Positions 1 to 9,079 of a DNA stretch of 43,098 bases are shown here, piece after piece (the first letter of the stretch is position 1; the number at the start of each line of letters is the position of its first letter). The position numbers and the translations under genes were made by a program. Below the pieces are notes generated by a model. That model searched no databases. It saw only the letters and a program-made list of their open reading frames with translations, and had not been told where the DNA came from. Location of the stretch: the IMG/VR virus record IMGVR_UViG_3300046009_006583, positions 1 through 43,098 of that record. One strand, written 5' to 3'. This DNA comes from a virus.

Positions 1-923
1 GAATAGACCGCATCGCCGACATCCACGCCGAGGTTCACGAAGGCGTTCTGCCCGACGCACCCGGTCTGGATCGAGTCGACCATCGTAAATGCGGTCGAGT
101 TGCCGGCTACGGCGGGATTGGGCGCAAACGTGATGATGCGCCGGTTGGTCAACATCAGCAGGAAGTCGTTCCGATTGTCTTGGAACGACCCCATCCCGGT
201 GTTGTACTCCTTGCCGTAGGAGCCGGGTCCGAAGTTGTCTCCAAGCGTCTGCCCGGGAATGCAGTTGGCGGCGGCCCACTTGGTGGCATCGGTCGCGTCT
301 TCGCCCCAGTTGCAGTATCGGATGACAAGCGGGTTGTCGTTGTAGGCCGTCCCGTTCAGGCCGCCAAGGAAAAGGAAGTTCCACTTGGAGAAGACGTACC
401 GCGCGCCCGCCGACAGGCCGATCGTTGCCAGATCCAGCTTGTTGAGCGCGCCAGAGCCGGTCCAGTACCAAACGGAATCGACGGTCGCGGTGTCTTTCCC
501 GCCTGCCGCGAAGACCTTGTTCTGGAACGTGTCGAACGTCCAGAGGTAGTTGTCCCCGGTCGTGATCTGGACCGAGTTCGTCGCCTTGTCGAGCGAGGTC
601 GTGTCCCCCGTGTAGACCACGCCATCGGCCACGACGATCAGGTCGCGGTTCGCGTCCTTGTTGCGCCGAAACTCGTAGATGCCCTGGACGCCGGGTGTCC
701 CCGAAATCGCCGCGTCGTAGGCGGCGTCGTTCATGGCGAGGCCGGGACGGGTGCCTGTGGTCCGGCCCTTCCGCACGATGTTCCGCGCACGCAGGAGGTC
801 GGTCGGACGCACCGCGGTCGGGTGTTCCTCCTCCACGAGTCCGCCGAGGATCGCGAGGTCGTTCGAGACGCCCTTGCGCTCCTGCCTCTTGGCCTGCGAT
901 GCGGCGAATCCACGCAGAGGCAT
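1..923 (-). CDS. Tail nozzle / DNA-stabilisation-like protein, N-terminal part (gene runs across the contig junction)
   Basis: The ATG at 923 overlaps the stop of the adaptor gene (TGATG). The frame is open to base 1 and continues in frame at 43098-42179 once the repeated ends are joined, giving about 571 residues. Repeated short beta-rich blocks (IVVADGVVYTGD, YLWTFDTFQNKVFAAGG, YVFSKWNFLFLGG) look like beta-propeller blades. That fits the nozzle proteins of short-tailed phages (T7 gp12, P22 gp10), and so does the position directly after the adaptor gene. Base 1 (G) differs from its counterpart 42972 (A), which would change one codon from Leu to Ser; I take this as contig-end noise. The role is inferred from fold and gene order. 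Confidence 0.72.
   Translation of the reverse strand, partial: MPLRGFAASQAKRQERKGVSNDLAILGGLVEEEHPTAVRPTDLLRARNIVRKGRTTGTRPGLAMNDAAYDAAISGTPGVQGIYEFRRNKDANRDLIVVADGVVYTGDTTSLDKATNSVQITTGDNYLWTFDTFQNKVFAAGGKDTATVDSVWYWTGSGALNKLDLATIGLSAGARYVFSKWNFLFLGGLNGTAYNDNPLVIRYCNWGEDATDATKWAAANCIPGQTLGDNFGPGSYGKEYNTGMGSFQDNRNDFLLMLTNRRIITFAPNPAVAGNSTAFTMVDSIQTGCVGQNAFVNLGVDVGDAVY
2..127. repeat. Terminal overlap, left copy
   Basis: Bases 2-127 are identical to 42973-43098. The overlap joins one open gene (the nozzle protein) without a break. It most likely means the contig is a circular or circularly permuted genome assembled from overlapping reads. A physical terminal repeat of 126 bp, in the middle of a gene, is less likely. 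Confidence 0.9.
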
Positions 924-1933
924 CAGGTGTCTCCGATCGTGATGCCGGGGAATCCTTCAGACAGCCCGTTCACGCTGCGGCCCGAGTCCCAGCTTCGGAC
1001 GGTGTGGCGGCGCGTCGAACTCCCGCCGTAGGCGCGGTGCTTTACAGAAGCCATCTGCTGCGCCATGTCGCCGAAGTGCGCGGCGGCGAAGTTTGCGTCC
1101 CACGCCATCGACATGATCGAGGTCGCCGCCCAAACGATGTCATTGACGACATCAGGGGGTACGCCCACGAGCTCGTCGTCGCCGTCCGCGAAATCGGGGT
1201 GGCGGTAGTAGTAGCTGTAGCTAAGGACGTAGGCGTCGTCGGGGATCGGCCAGACGATGGCCCTGAGCTTCGGGTCAGGGTCGGTCGTCGTGAAGTGCGT
1301 CCCCGTGTCAAAGCCGCCGATGCTCAGGGAGCGCGGCGAGCCCTTCTCGAACGAGTAGCTGGGGTACATCTCGTCGAATCGGACGGTCGGGTCGATCTGG
1401 TTGAGACTGACCTCATCCTCTTCGTAGTTCACCCGGACCACTTCCCGCACGGTGTCGGGCAGCAGGTACTCCGAGTAGACGAGGTCGCAGGTCGTCGCGA
1501 CGAACGCCTTCGGCATCTCGATCGGGAAGTTCAAGGTCGCGAACGAGAACGTCGGTAGCGTCGTCGTGATGCGGAACGCCGTGTTGGCGTACTCCGTGTC
1601 CCCGGTCGGGACGAGACGGGCCACATAGTCCCCGGCCGTGTAGTCGGAGGCTGTGTAGCCCGTCATCGTGATGACGCCCGTCGTGTCGCCCTGAGCAGCC
1701 GTGAACGTCGCGGCAATGCTGTCCGAAACCAGCGAAGCCTTGGTGACAAGCTGCCCGTCGTGCCGCAGGTCGAACTCCCAGCGCCGGGTGCTGAGGATGT
1801 CCTCCTTGGCTTGATTCAGGGCGTTGAGCGTGGCGAAGTGCTCCGGGTTCGTACTGACGTACGAGGACACCGTGGGCTGACGCCGATAGAGCATCACCCG
1901 GTTCAGGAGCGCAAGCGCCGTCACTCGAGCCAT
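923..1933 (-). CDS. Tail adaptor-like protein (T7 gp11 / tail tubular protein A type)
   Basis: 336 residues. The N-terminal helical part has the pattern typical of podovirus adaptors: a run of small helices, then a segment like AKEDILSTRRWEFDLRHDG, where gp11-type proteins have a conserved Gln/Ser-Arg-Trp-x-Phe motif. The middle is beta-rich and the C-terminal third is helical again. Adaptors sit between portal and nozzle and close the DNA exit channel. The ATG at 1933 follows the preceding stop directly (TAAATG), and the stop overlaps the nozzle ATG, so the three genes are translationally coupled. The assignment rests on the motif and on position; P22 gp4-like proteins are the alternative. 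Confidence 0.7.
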   Translation of the reverse strand: MARVTALALLNRVMLYRRQPTVSSYVSTNPEHFATLNALNQAKEDILSTRRWEFDLRHDGQLVTKASLVSDSIAATFTAAQGDTTGVITMTGYTASDYTAGDYVARLVPTGDTEYANTAFRITTTLPTFSFATLNFPIEMPKAFVATTCDLVYSEYLLPDTVREVVRVNYEEDEVSLNQIDPTVRFDEMYPSYSFEKGSPRSLSIGGFDTGTHFTTTDPDPKLRAIVWPIPDDAYVLSYSYYYRHPDFADGDDELVGVPPDVVNDIVWAATSIMSMAWDANFAAAHFGDMAQQMASVKHRAYGGSSTRRHTVRSWDSGRSVNGLSEGFPGITIGDT

Positions 1934-2518
1934 TTACGCCCCCACCCTCTTCGGCCCGTTCTTGTCGGGCTGCGTGAGCTTGTCGAGCATCGACTGGAGA
2001 ACCTGGGCGGTGAGCTCCTGGTTCTTCGTGATCTCGACCATCTGGTCGTTGCGCGGGTCGTAGAGATGAGTTGCCTCGATCTCCGCAGGCTTGCGCGCGT
2101 CGTACCCGATCTGGACGAATCCCTTCGAGTCGCTGAACGTGTCGTAGGTCTGCGACAGGTAGTCGTTCACGTCAGGGATGAACTCGGCGTCGAGGTCCGA
2201 GTTCTCGGTGAACTGGAACCAGCCGAGGTATTCCTTGTACCGGGTCGTGAAGACTTCCTGCGAGACGACGCACCCGTTCATGTCGAGTGCGAGGTCGGCT
2301 CGCTCAGGGAAGACATCGCCGAACGTCAGCTTGTGGCCGCAATCCGTGATGAACGGGATACCGTTCCGCTTGATGACCTGATCGGAAGGGAAGTCCTTCT
2401 TGTAGGTCCGGTGGCGGAAGACTCTCCGCTCGTGGATGACTTCGTGGCCTGCGGCCATCCACTTCATCACGAGCTTCTGGTAGTCCTCATCCATGTCGAG
2501 ATATTCGGCTGCTGCCAT
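1934..2518 (-). CDS. Unassigned virion-region protein, 194 aa
   Basis: I do not recognise a family. The protein starts with acidic, helical sequence (AAAEYLDMDEDYQKLVMKW), has a mixed middle with many aromatic residues, and ends in a basic tail (PDKNGPKRVGA). There is no signal peptide or membrane segment. A clear Shine-Dalgarno (AAGGAG) precedes the ATG at 2518. It lies between the decoration-like protein and the adaptor, where podoviruses often keep small head-completion or minor structural genes, so a structural role is likely but unproven. Confidence 0.6.
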   Translation of the reverse strand: MAAAEYLDMDEDYQKLVMKWMAAGHEVIHERRVFRHRTYKKDFPSDQVIKRNGIPFITDCGHKLTFGDVFPERADLALDMNGCVVSQEVFTTRYKEYLGWFQFTENSDLDAEFIPDVNDYLSQTYDTFSDSKGFVQIGYDARKPAEIEATHLYDPRNDQMVEITKNQELTAQVLQSMLDKLTQPDKNGPKRVGA

Positions 2519-2547
2519 GCGTTCGATTCTCCTTGTTGAGTGGACGT

Positions 2548-2577
2548 GGAGTGGAGCCCCTTCCGAGGCCCCACTCC
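2548..2577. promoter_or_regulatory. Intergenic hairpin between two structural genes
   Basis: GGAGTGGAGC (2548-2557) faces GCCCCACTCC (2568-2577) across a 10-base loop: a 10-bp stem with one mismatch. No U-run follows on either strand, so it is not a classic intrinsic terminator. It sits in a 66-base gap in the late operon and may stabilise or partially attenuate the message beyond the highly expressed capsid and decoration genes. Confidence 0.45.
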
Positions 2578-2584
2578 ATTGCCA

Positions 2585-3358
2585 CTAGGCGATGTTCAAC
2601 CGGACGACGTGGTACTCAGTGTCGACCGGCAGAAGCGCCGCGATCGTTCCGAGATTGACGATCTCGGTTCGATCGGTCGTGTCCGCGTGATCCATGGTGA
2701 CGACCTGGAACGAACCAGCGTCTTCACCGTGGTAGCAGGGCTGACCAACTGCACCGACGGCCGTGCCAAAGAGCACGTTCGCCAGACCCGTCTTCTGAAC
2801 CCAGAAGTACTGGCTGGTGGTGTTGCCCGCGCCGACGTCGACAAGCGCCACGCCCGCAGCGACCTCGACAGGCTGAGCCTGAGCAGTCACCGCCGCCGAG
2901 AGCTTCACGGCGTTCGCGCTCTGGACGATGGTCACGGTGGTCGACGTGGTCGTAGCGACGACCAAGGGTCGGTCCAGCGTGAACACCGTCTCGGAAGCGT
3001 GCAGCGGGTGGCTGACGATCCGATAGAGCTCGGCTTCACCCGCATCGTCGTCGATGCTGAGGTAGGCGCCTGCGTACTGGTTGTTGGAAGTCGTCGCGAC
3101 GGTCACAGACTGGGTCATCGAACCGATGGCCGAAGCCACGCCGACGGCCAGCTTGTCGACGGCAGCCGCAACCGGGTCGTAGGTAACCAGCTTGCCCTTG
3201 CCAATGGCAGTGGCGCTCTGGCTACGGACGTACTCGAACGCCCGGCCATCCTGGAGATAGCCAAGGGTCCCGACTTCGTGTCGCGGCGAAGTGACCACTT
3301 CGTAGACGGACTGAGCCGCGGTGCCGCCACCGATGAGAACGGGATTGGTATAGGACAT
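2585..3358 (-). CDS. Probable head decoration or structural protein, 257 aa
   Basis: The gene lies immediately downstream of the major capsid gene with a strong Shine-Dalgarno (AAGGAGGGA) before the ATG. The composition is that of many capsid decoration proteins: small residues, many Thr/Val/Ala, and alternating beta-strand segments such as KGKLVTYDPVAAAVDKLAVG and VALVDVGAGN. There is no Cys-rich or membrane region. Position next to the capsid gene supports a stabilising or decoration role. No family motif is decisive, so the function is an inference. Confidence 0.6.
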   Translation of the reverse strand: MSYTNPVLIGGGTAAQSVYEVVTSPRHEVGTLGYLQDGRAFEYVRSQSATAIGKGKLVTYDPVAAAVDKLAVGVASAIGSMTQSVTVATTSNNQYAGAYLSIDDDAGEAELYRIVSHPLHASETVFTLDRPLVVATTTSTTVTIVQSANAVKLSAAVTAQAQPVEVAAGVALVDVGAGNTTSQYFWVQKTGLANVLFGTAVGAVGQPCYHGEDAGSFQVVTMDHADTTDRTEIVNLGTIAALLPVDTEYHVVRLNIA

Positions 3359-3372
3359 GATTCAATCCCTCC

Positions 3373-4416
3373 TTAAGCCGTCTGGCTCGTGACTTTGTTG
3401 TTGAACTTGCGGCCGCTGCACACCAGATTGCCCTGGAAGATGATCTTCACGCTGAAGGCATCCTGGAACGCCTGATCCATCACCGGCGTCATGTTGAACA
3501 GGGCGCCTTCCGCGTACGCCAGGAACAGCGTGTCGGTGTTGATGAAGTAGGTGTACCCACTCGGGCAGTACGGGTCGTGGAAGACCGTGGTGTCGCGGAA
3601 CTTGAGCTTCGAGAAGCCAAGCTGGCCGGTCATCGTGTCCGACGCGAACCGGACCTGCGGGACGAGCGCCGCTTCGTAGAAGAGGTACACGTCGTCCGTG
3701 GTCAGGAGCACGTTCGGGGTCACGGCACCCTCGGTCGCGTTCAGATTGGCCTTGCGCCAGTTGGCGAGGCCAGTCGCAGCGAACGAGCCGCCCGCGAACG
3801 ACACTGAAGCCGGAGCCGTCCCCTTGGCCGACAGGCCGCGCGAGGTCCACTTCGAGTAGGTCGAAGCGGCCGCGCCCTGAAGGCTCGTCGAGCCCGCCGC
3901 GACGATCGAGTCGAGCGACGTGATCGCGTTGGCCGGAGAGGCCGTCGAGAACAGGTCACTCGCTACGACATCGACGAGCGCCGAGGTCGAGTCGGTCTGC
4001 TTGTGGGTCCAGAGATCCGCAAGCTGCTGCGCGCCACGGTTGTTGCGCCGTTCGAGGCCGCTCATGATGGCGGTCGCGCCATAGAGCTTCCAGTTGGCGC
4101 GCGTGCCACGCAGCGTGTCGCTCGTGTCCGGGCTGAACGACGAGTACCCGCTCGACATGCGTCGTGCGGAACCGTTGCTATCGAGCTTGGCACGAACCTT
4201 GATCGACTCGCCGGACATCGCGCGAGCCGCCGTACCAGAAGGAGATCCGTCCGCGCCGATCTGGCCCGAAAGGACCGAACCGATCTTTCCCGCGAAGATG
4301 GAGATGCCAGGGTGAGCGTCGAGAGCATTCTCGAGGATCACCGGATGGATCGCCTCAGCGGTCGTGGAAAGGATCTCGTTCTGAGTACGGGTTTCAGTCA
4401 GATCGGCAATCGCCAT
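3373..4416 (-). CDS. Major capsid protein
   Basis: 347 residues, a usual length for HK97-fold podovirus capsid proteins. The N-terminal region is followed by ATAIMSGLERRNNRGAQQLADLW, which resembles the E-loop/spine-helix segment of this family, then an Ala/Ser-rich domain and a C-terminal part with VYLFYEAAL and FRDTTVFHDPYCPSGYTYFIN, a stretch typical of capsid proteins (strand, then xDPxCPxG). The gene follows the scaffold gene and has a good Shine-Dalgarno (AAGGGGAAAG). The protein assembles the icosahedral shell around the scaffold. The order portal, scaffold, capsid is the standard head module. Confidence 0.85.
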   Translation of the reverse strand: MAIADLTETRTQNEILSTTAEAIHPVILENALDAHPGISIFAGKIGSVLSGQIGADGSPSGTAARAMSGESIKVRAKLDSNGSARRMSSGYSSFSPDTSDTLRGTRANWKLYGATAIMSGLERRNNRGAQQLADLWTHKQTDSTSALVDVVASDLFSTASPANAITSLDSIVAAGSTSLQGAAASTYSKWTSRGLSAKGTAPASVSFAGGSFAATGLANWRKANLNATEGAVTPNVLLTTDDVYLFYEAALVPQVRFASDTMTGQLGFSKLKFRDTTVFHDPYCPSGYTYFINTDTLFLAYAEGALFNMTPVMDQAFQDAFSVKIIFQGNLVCSGRKFNNKVTSQTA

Positions 4417-4451
4417 GATCTTTCCCCTTGGTCAGAAGATTCGAGAGTGAG

Positions 4452-5246
4452 CTAGTTCCAGAAAGACTTGGGGTCCTTCCCCATCTTCGCCGTCACTGTC
4501 TCCATGATCTCTCTTGTCATTTGCGGTGTGAGCTTTTGGCCGGACCTCACACTCACGGTATTTGCCGGAAGCGCGGCTCGCGTCGAGTGACGCGCGTCGG
4601 TGGCTTTCGACAGGACGGGTGCCTCCGTGGGCTCCGTAGTCTTCTTGGCAGCCTGAGCCAGCCGGCGCTCGTAGAGCTTTTCCTGCTGGTCGATCAGCAT
4701 CATCTTCAGCGTCTTGACGCCGGCTTCCGAGCCGAGCTGTTCGAGTTGCTGCGGCGATGCGCTGGACATGGCCTTCGTGAGCTGGTCGTGGGCCTCTCTG
4801 AAAAGCTCGTCGTCGTCCTTGAACTTTTCGAGCACCTTCTCGATGTTGACCGTCACGTTCTCTTTGTACTGGACCGTCTCGGCGCGGATCAGACGCGCTT
4901 CGAGCTCGGCATTGCGACGCTCTAGCGCGTCGAGCTTCGGGTCCACGCGCTCGTGCAGCGCCTTGACCTCGGGGTCGTAGAAGTCGACCGGCTCGGGCTC
5001 CGGCGCCGCAGGCTTGCCGCTGAGGTGGTTCTGGATGACCGCCACGAGATCCGGGTTGTTGCGGATCTGGTATCCGAGCGAGGCGAGCTCCGACAGCTTC
5101 TCCGCGCCGCCGAGTGCGTCGACGTACTGCTCGAGGCTCGACAGCCGCTCGTACTTCGACTGAAGCTCGACCATCTTCGGATCGACCGCGGGCGTCTCCT
5201 GCGTCGTCTCCTGCTCGGTCCCGTTCAATTCAAGCTGCTCTTCCAT
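4452..5246 (-). CDS. Scaffold-like protein, 264 aa
   Basis: Strongly charged and helical, with long coiled-coil-like stretches (LERRNAELEARLIRAE, EKVLEKFKDDDELFREAH). It has an acidic Gln/Glu/Thr-rich N-terminus, a Pro-rich hinge (GKPAAPEPEPVDFYDP) and a basic C-terminus, the usual design of capsid scaffolds that bind the shell through a charged tail. It lies between the portal region and the capsid gene. I chose the ATG at 5246, which overlaps the preceding stop (TGATG) and has GGAG six bases upstream; a GTG three bases earlier is possible. The function is inferred from composition and position. Confidence 0.7.
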   Translation of the reverse strand: MEEQLELNGTEQETTQETPAVDPKMVELQSKYERLSSLEQYVDALGGAEKLSELASLGYQIRNNPDLVAVIQNHLSGKPAAPEPEPVDFYDPEVKALHERVDPKLDALERRNAELEARLIRAETVQYKENVTVNIEKVLEKFKDDDELFREAHDQLTKAMSSASPQQLEQLGSEAGVKTLKMMLIDQQEKLYERRLAQAAKKTTEPTEAPVLSKATDARHSTRAALPANTVSVRSGQKLTPQMTREIMETVTAKMGKDPKSFWN

Positions 5247-5599
5247 CACTGTCTCCTGACTCCATCGGTGTAGAGTTTGTTTCCGCCTTTGGGGGAGCCG
5301 CGATAAGAGAAGAGCTTGCCCACGTTGTCGTACATGTCGTTCCGTGAGCCGCCGTGTTTGTCCGCAGACGGCGACAGGGAAAGACCCTTCGACTTGGCGT
5401 AGGCGTTGAGTTCAGAGCGGGACGAGAACGGCTCGTCGCGCAGATGCGTGTAGGTGCGAGGTCCGCCCCACTCGAAGTCGTTGACGCGGGTGATGAGGAC
5501 GCGCATCTCGTGGCCGCAGCACTCGGGCACGTCGTCGGTCCACCGATCGTATTCCTCGGCGTCGCAGAAACGGCAGTAGTAGTCGTGGAGCATCGCCAT
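5246..5599 (-). CDS. Small zinc-ribbon-like protein, 117 aa
   Basis: The N-terminus carries CRFCDAEEYDRW and, about 20 residues on, PECCGHEM: a four-ligand Cys/His set like rubredoxin-type or FmdB-type zinc ribbons. The remaining 80 residues are polar and probably disordered. It sits between portal and scaffold, overlapping both by TGATG junctions, so it should be made with the head proteins. Small zinc-ribbon proteins are often found at this position in podovirus head modules. Its role is unknown to me. Confidence 0.6.
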   Translation of the reverse strand: MAMLHDYYCRFCDAEEYDRWTDDVPECCGHEMRVLITRVNDFEWGGPRTYTHLRDEPFSSRSELNAYAKSKGLSLSPSADKHGGSRNDMYDNVGKLFSYRGSPKGGNKLYTDGVRRQ

Positions 5600-7425
5600 C
5601 AGGTGGGCGCTCCCGTCGCATTGGCGAGCGCCGAGGCGGACTCCAGCGGCGGGGCCTGACCACCGCCGGGCTGCTCGCCCTCGACACCTTCTTCGCCCAT
5701 CTGCTGCGCCACGCGCTGATCCACGACAAGCTGCTGGGCGTCTTCGCCCGCGAGCGTCGCGAGGCGCTTGCCGAGGTGGACCGGATTGACGATCGGGTTC
5801 TGGAAGCCGTTCGTGACCTGCGCGAACGCGGCCACCTTCGCAAACTCGGCGCCCGGGTCGATCGGCGTCGAGCTGTTCATCTTCACGCCGTAGTCGAACT
5901 CGCCGTTCAGATCCGAGAGCGTCGCCTTCACAAAGCCGGCCTGGACCTCGGACTCCTGAAGGAACAGGAAGTTCCCCTCGCCGATGATCGGGACGACGAA
6001 CGGTCGCGCGTCTTCGGTATTGAGAAGTGCCCGGTGTGCCGCTCGGATGATGTCAGTCCAAAAGGACTCGAACTTCGATTGGATGCGGCTCTTTGCCATC
6101 TGGCTGCCTGCGCCGATCTGGGAGGCTTCTGCCGCTGTTTGAACGTTCGCTCTTTGACCTCGATCGAAGCTGGACACACCGAGCACTTCTCGGATCTGTT
6201 CCTTGAGCTGGTACACGAGCCCGAGGAGCTGACCGTCGATGTTCCCGATCGCCACCTCGTTGACGACGCCATCGACGGCATCGCACTCGATGAACTCGAC
6301 GAGGGAGTCGGGATTGAGAAGGTTCTCGAGCTGGCCCTCGGACGAGCCGAACGCATTCTTGTTGACGAAGATGATCCGGCGGATTCGATTCGTCAGGGCC
6401 TTCAGGACGGTCCAGACCTTGTTGTACATCATCAGCTCGTGCCAAATAACCTTCGGGAACGGGATCCCGAACGGGCTGTCGAGCTGTTCGTTCAGCGTGA
6501 GGATCGACGCGGGAAGCTGTCCCCATTCGAGCGGCCAGTCGCGTTCCGCGCGCACGAGCTTGTCGCTGCCGTGGCTGATGCCGAAGAACGTCCGCTTGTG
6601 GGCGTCGTAGATCACCCACTCTTCCCACATCGAGATCATGTTCTTGTCGCCGGGCTTGGCCCCGATGACGCCCGAGTGTGTCGCGGCGGGCTTGCGGCGC
6701 TCGTGGTAGGGGCGCATGTCGTAATGGAACGTGGGCTTCCAGCCGTCCGAGCCCTTGAGCGCCGGGTTGTCCTCGATCTCCTTGCGGGATCGGTAGAGGT
6801 TCTGGAACGCGATCCACCCGCACTCGCCGTCCATGTCGAACGAGTTGACGAGCGGGTCCATGCGGACCTGCCACGGGCGGACGAACTGGATCCACGGCAG
6901 ATCGGGCGTCTGGTTCTTGAAGCGCGCGATCACCTCGCCCTTGTCGTTCTCGAACTCGACATCGGGGGTGAATCCGTGGCGGACCATGCCGAACGGGAGG
7001 AGCAGCGAGGAGAGAAATGCGCGGTCGACCTCGCGGCGGAACTTCTTCTCGCGGATCAGCGAGGTGACGATCTTCTGGTTCAGCCACGCGCGGCGCCACG
7101 CATCCTCACCCGCCGCAGTCCCGCCGAGGGGACGGATGACGGGCTCGGGGTCCTGCGCGCTCGTCTGCGCCGCCACCGTGTTGATGATGCTGAAGAGGAT
7201 GTTGCCGACGAACTCGTCGACCTCTTCGACGGCACGCGGCATCGAACTCGGGAAGTCGCCCCGGAAGCCATCGAGGAACCGCATCGCCATGTAGGACGAC
7301 GACGCGCCCTGGCCCGGGTTGTTCGACATGCTGGGGATGAGGCCCGCGTTGGCCCACTCCATGTCGGCCATTCGGAGCATGGCCTTGGCGTCTTCCACAT
7401 CGACGGTCTTCTTGGGGCGTGCCAT
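5599..7425 (-). CDS. Portal protein
   Basis: 608 residues, directly after the large terminase (TAG then ATG) and before the scaffold region. It carries portal-type features: an N-terminal Ala-rich helix region, the segment RPWQVRMDPLVNSFDMDGECGWIAF, the wing/stem stretch with DRGQRANVQTAAEASQIGAGSQ, and a long helical region just before a Glu/Gly/Gln-rich C-terminal tail. Portals form the dodecameric ring through which DNA enters and leaves the head. The length fits podovirus portals. The order TerL, portal, scaffold and capsid leaves little doubt. Confidence 0.85.
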   Translation of the reverse strand: MARPKKTVDVEDAKAMLRMADMEWANAGLIPSMSNNPGQGASSSYMAMRFLDGFRGDFPSSMPRAVEEVDEFVGNILFSIINTVAAQTSAQDPEPVIRPLGGTAAGEDAWRRAWLNQKIVTSLIREKKFRREVDRAFLSSLLLPFGMVRHGFTPDVEFENDKGEVIARFKNQTPDLPWIQFVRPWQVRMDPLVNSFDMDGECGWIAFQNLYRSRKEIEDNPALKGSDGWKPTFHYDMRPYHERRKPAATHSGVIGAKPGDKNMISMWEEWVIYDAHKRTFFGISHGSDKLVRAERDWPLEWGQLPASILTLNEQLDSPFGIPFPKVIWHELMMYNKVWTVLKALTNRIRRIIFVNKNAFGSSEGQLENLLNPDSLVEFIECDAVDGVVNEVAIGNIDGQLLGLVYQLKEQIREVLGVSSFDRGQRANVQTAAEASQIGAGSQMAKSRIQSKFESFWTDIIRAAHRALLNTEDARPFVVPIIGEGNFLFLQESEVQAGFVKATLSDLNGEFDYGVKMNSSTPIDPGAEFAKVAAFAQVTNGFQNPIVNPVHLGKRLATLAGEDAQQLVVDQRVAQQMGEEGVEGEQPGGGQAPPLESASALANATGAPT

Positions 7426-9069
7426 CTACATGCCCGCCCGCGCAAGGCCCGAGGCCCCGCCCATCGGCACGGTCTGTCGCCGGGTCTTCTGGTGGCGAAC
7501 GATCATGCGCCGCGTCTTCGCGAAGTCGGTGTCGTCGAGTTTCACGATCTTCGTGTGATGCGAGATCGGGGGATGGCTCTGGACGAAGTAGCGGGTCATG
7601 TCGTAGCCGTCGTCGCGGCCGATCATGGCGCCCGTCGCGCTGGGATCCTTGACGCCCTCCTTGTAGGTGAGGGCATCGAACTCCTCGACAATCTCGTGGT
7701 TGTCGGAGTGAATCATCATGTAGGGCTCGCCGGTCTTGGGATTGACGGCGAGGAAGTTCATCAGCTCGAGGTGCCCGGCCTTGCGGTCGGCCTGCGCCTT
7801 CTTGTCCATCTCGAAAATGGGGAGCCCGCGGCGGCGGAAGACCTCGACGACCTCGGGCTTCTTCGGGTCGCCGATCATGCGCTTCACGCGCCCTTCCCAC
7901 TTGTTCTCAGCAATGATCTTCTTGACGCGATCGACGACATCATCGGCCGTCATGTGGTTCTCGTAGATCGAGTGGCGCAGGAAGACCTGCTGCGGACCGA
8001 CCATCCAGAAGCCGACGACCGTGTAGTCCTCGTAGCCGTAGTCGAACGCGATGTGCACGTCCGCGTTTTCGCACCACCGGGGCGTGTACGGGACGACGTG
8101 GGAGGGCTCGCCGCGCATCCCCGTCTCGCGGCGGATGGGGACGACGCGGCCTCGAGAGAACGTCCACTGCCCGCCGAACTGCTCGGCGAAGGCGTCGTCC
8201 TTCATGGCGCGGCATTCGGTCAGGGCATTGAAGCAGTCGTGGCCGTTGTCGGGGCTGGGGCCCTTCAGGTCGTCCTCCGGATAGATGAGGCCGGAGACGG
8301 CGCCGCCGCGGAGCTCGGCCTTCTGGTGCTCGATCCAGTACCGCTCGTACTGGTAGCCGGGGTTCGCGCGCGTCGTGAAGCTGAAGCTCTCGATCTTGAG
8401 CGCGGGGTTGCTCTTGCCGCGCTGAATCTCCTGAAAGATCCACCGCGCGGAGTTGTCGGGGGTCGTCGGCCAGATGGACCGCTTTACGCGGGTCGAGAGG
8501 AACTTCGTCCAGACCAGCTCGGGCAGCCGGGCGGCTTCCGAGAGAATCGCCCAGTCGACCTCTTCGCCCTGAAGGACGTTGATGTTGGTCGCCGACTTGA
8601 CGGTGATGATGTCCTTGACCCGTTCGTGGGTGTTCGGATTCTCACACCAGTCGATGATGATGGTCATGTCGCCTTGCGACACGTTGTTGATCTTGCGTTC
8701 GATCTTGAACTTGAAGCCGACCGAGGCGGCCTTCTCGACGAGATCGGTCCAGGCGTAGTCGAACTCTTTGGCGAGGACGTAGTTAGGGGCGACGATCCAG
8801 CCAATCTGGGTTTTGGCGTTGGGATCAAGCCCTTGCTGGGCCTTCGCGCCGTGGATCAGGATGTCGGGGAGGATGTCCTTCCAAGCGGAGTACGACTTGG
8901 CCGTACGGGCCGGGCAGGAGACGATCTTCGTGCGGGCGCGGGAGTTGTGGAACGCATCGACGGCGGGCTCGTGCGTGCGGTAGCCGAATGCACGCCAGAT
9001 GAAGCGCCGGGTTTCAGCCTCGGCGGCTTCAATCTCCTGCGGCGTCATTTCCCGCGCGGGGGCCGTCAA
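7426..9069 (-). CDS. Terminase large subunit
   Basis: 547 residues. The packaging ATPase domain shows a variant Walker A (CPARTAKS, about residues 52-59) and a Walker B with catalytic acid (VDWAILSEA, about 171-179). The C-terminal RNase H-like nuclease begins at IAFDYGYEDYTVVGFW (about 340-355), where the Asp is the first metal ligand. The protein cuts concatemeric phage DNA and drives it into the head through the portal encoded next. The ATG at 9069 is ten bases after the previous stop. No small-subunit gene is adjacent; the best candidate is at 12431-12961. Confidence 0.88.
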   Translation of the reverse strand: MTAPAREMTPQEIEAAEAETRRFIWRAFGYRTHEPAVDAFHNSRARTKIVSCPARTAKSYSAWKDILPDILIHGAKAQQGLDPNAKTQIGWIVAPNYVLAKEFDYAWTDLVEKAASVGFKFKIERKINNVSQGDMTIIIDWCENPNTHERVKDIITVKSATNINVLQGEEVDWAILSEAARLPELVWTKFLSTRVKRSIWPTTPDNSARWIFQEIQRGKSNPALKIESFSFTTRANPGYQYERYWIEHQKAELRGGAVSGLIYPEDDLKGPSPDNGHDCFNALTECRAMKDDAFAEQFGGQWTFSRGRVVPIRRETGMRGEPSHVVPYTPRWCENADVHIAFDYGYEDYTVVGFWMVGPQQVFLRHSIYENHMTADDVVDRVKKIIAENKWEGRVKRMIGDPKKPEVVEVFRRRGLPIFEMDKKAQADRKAGHLELMNFLAVNPKTGEPYMMIHSDNHEIVEEFDALTYKEGVKDPSATGAMIGRDDGYDMTRYFVQSHPPISHHTKIVKLDDTDFAKTRRMIVRHQKTRRQTVPMGGASGLARAGM

Positions 9070-9079
9070 TCGGGGCGGC

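Noticed and set aside
53-59. Twin-arginine (Tat) motif SRRQFYG at residues 52-58 of the protein at 9512-10279
   Set aside because: The hydrophobic segment begins about 20 residues after the Arg pair, too far for a normal Tat signal. (The coordinates here are approximate residue numbers; the motif lies near bases 9665-9685.)
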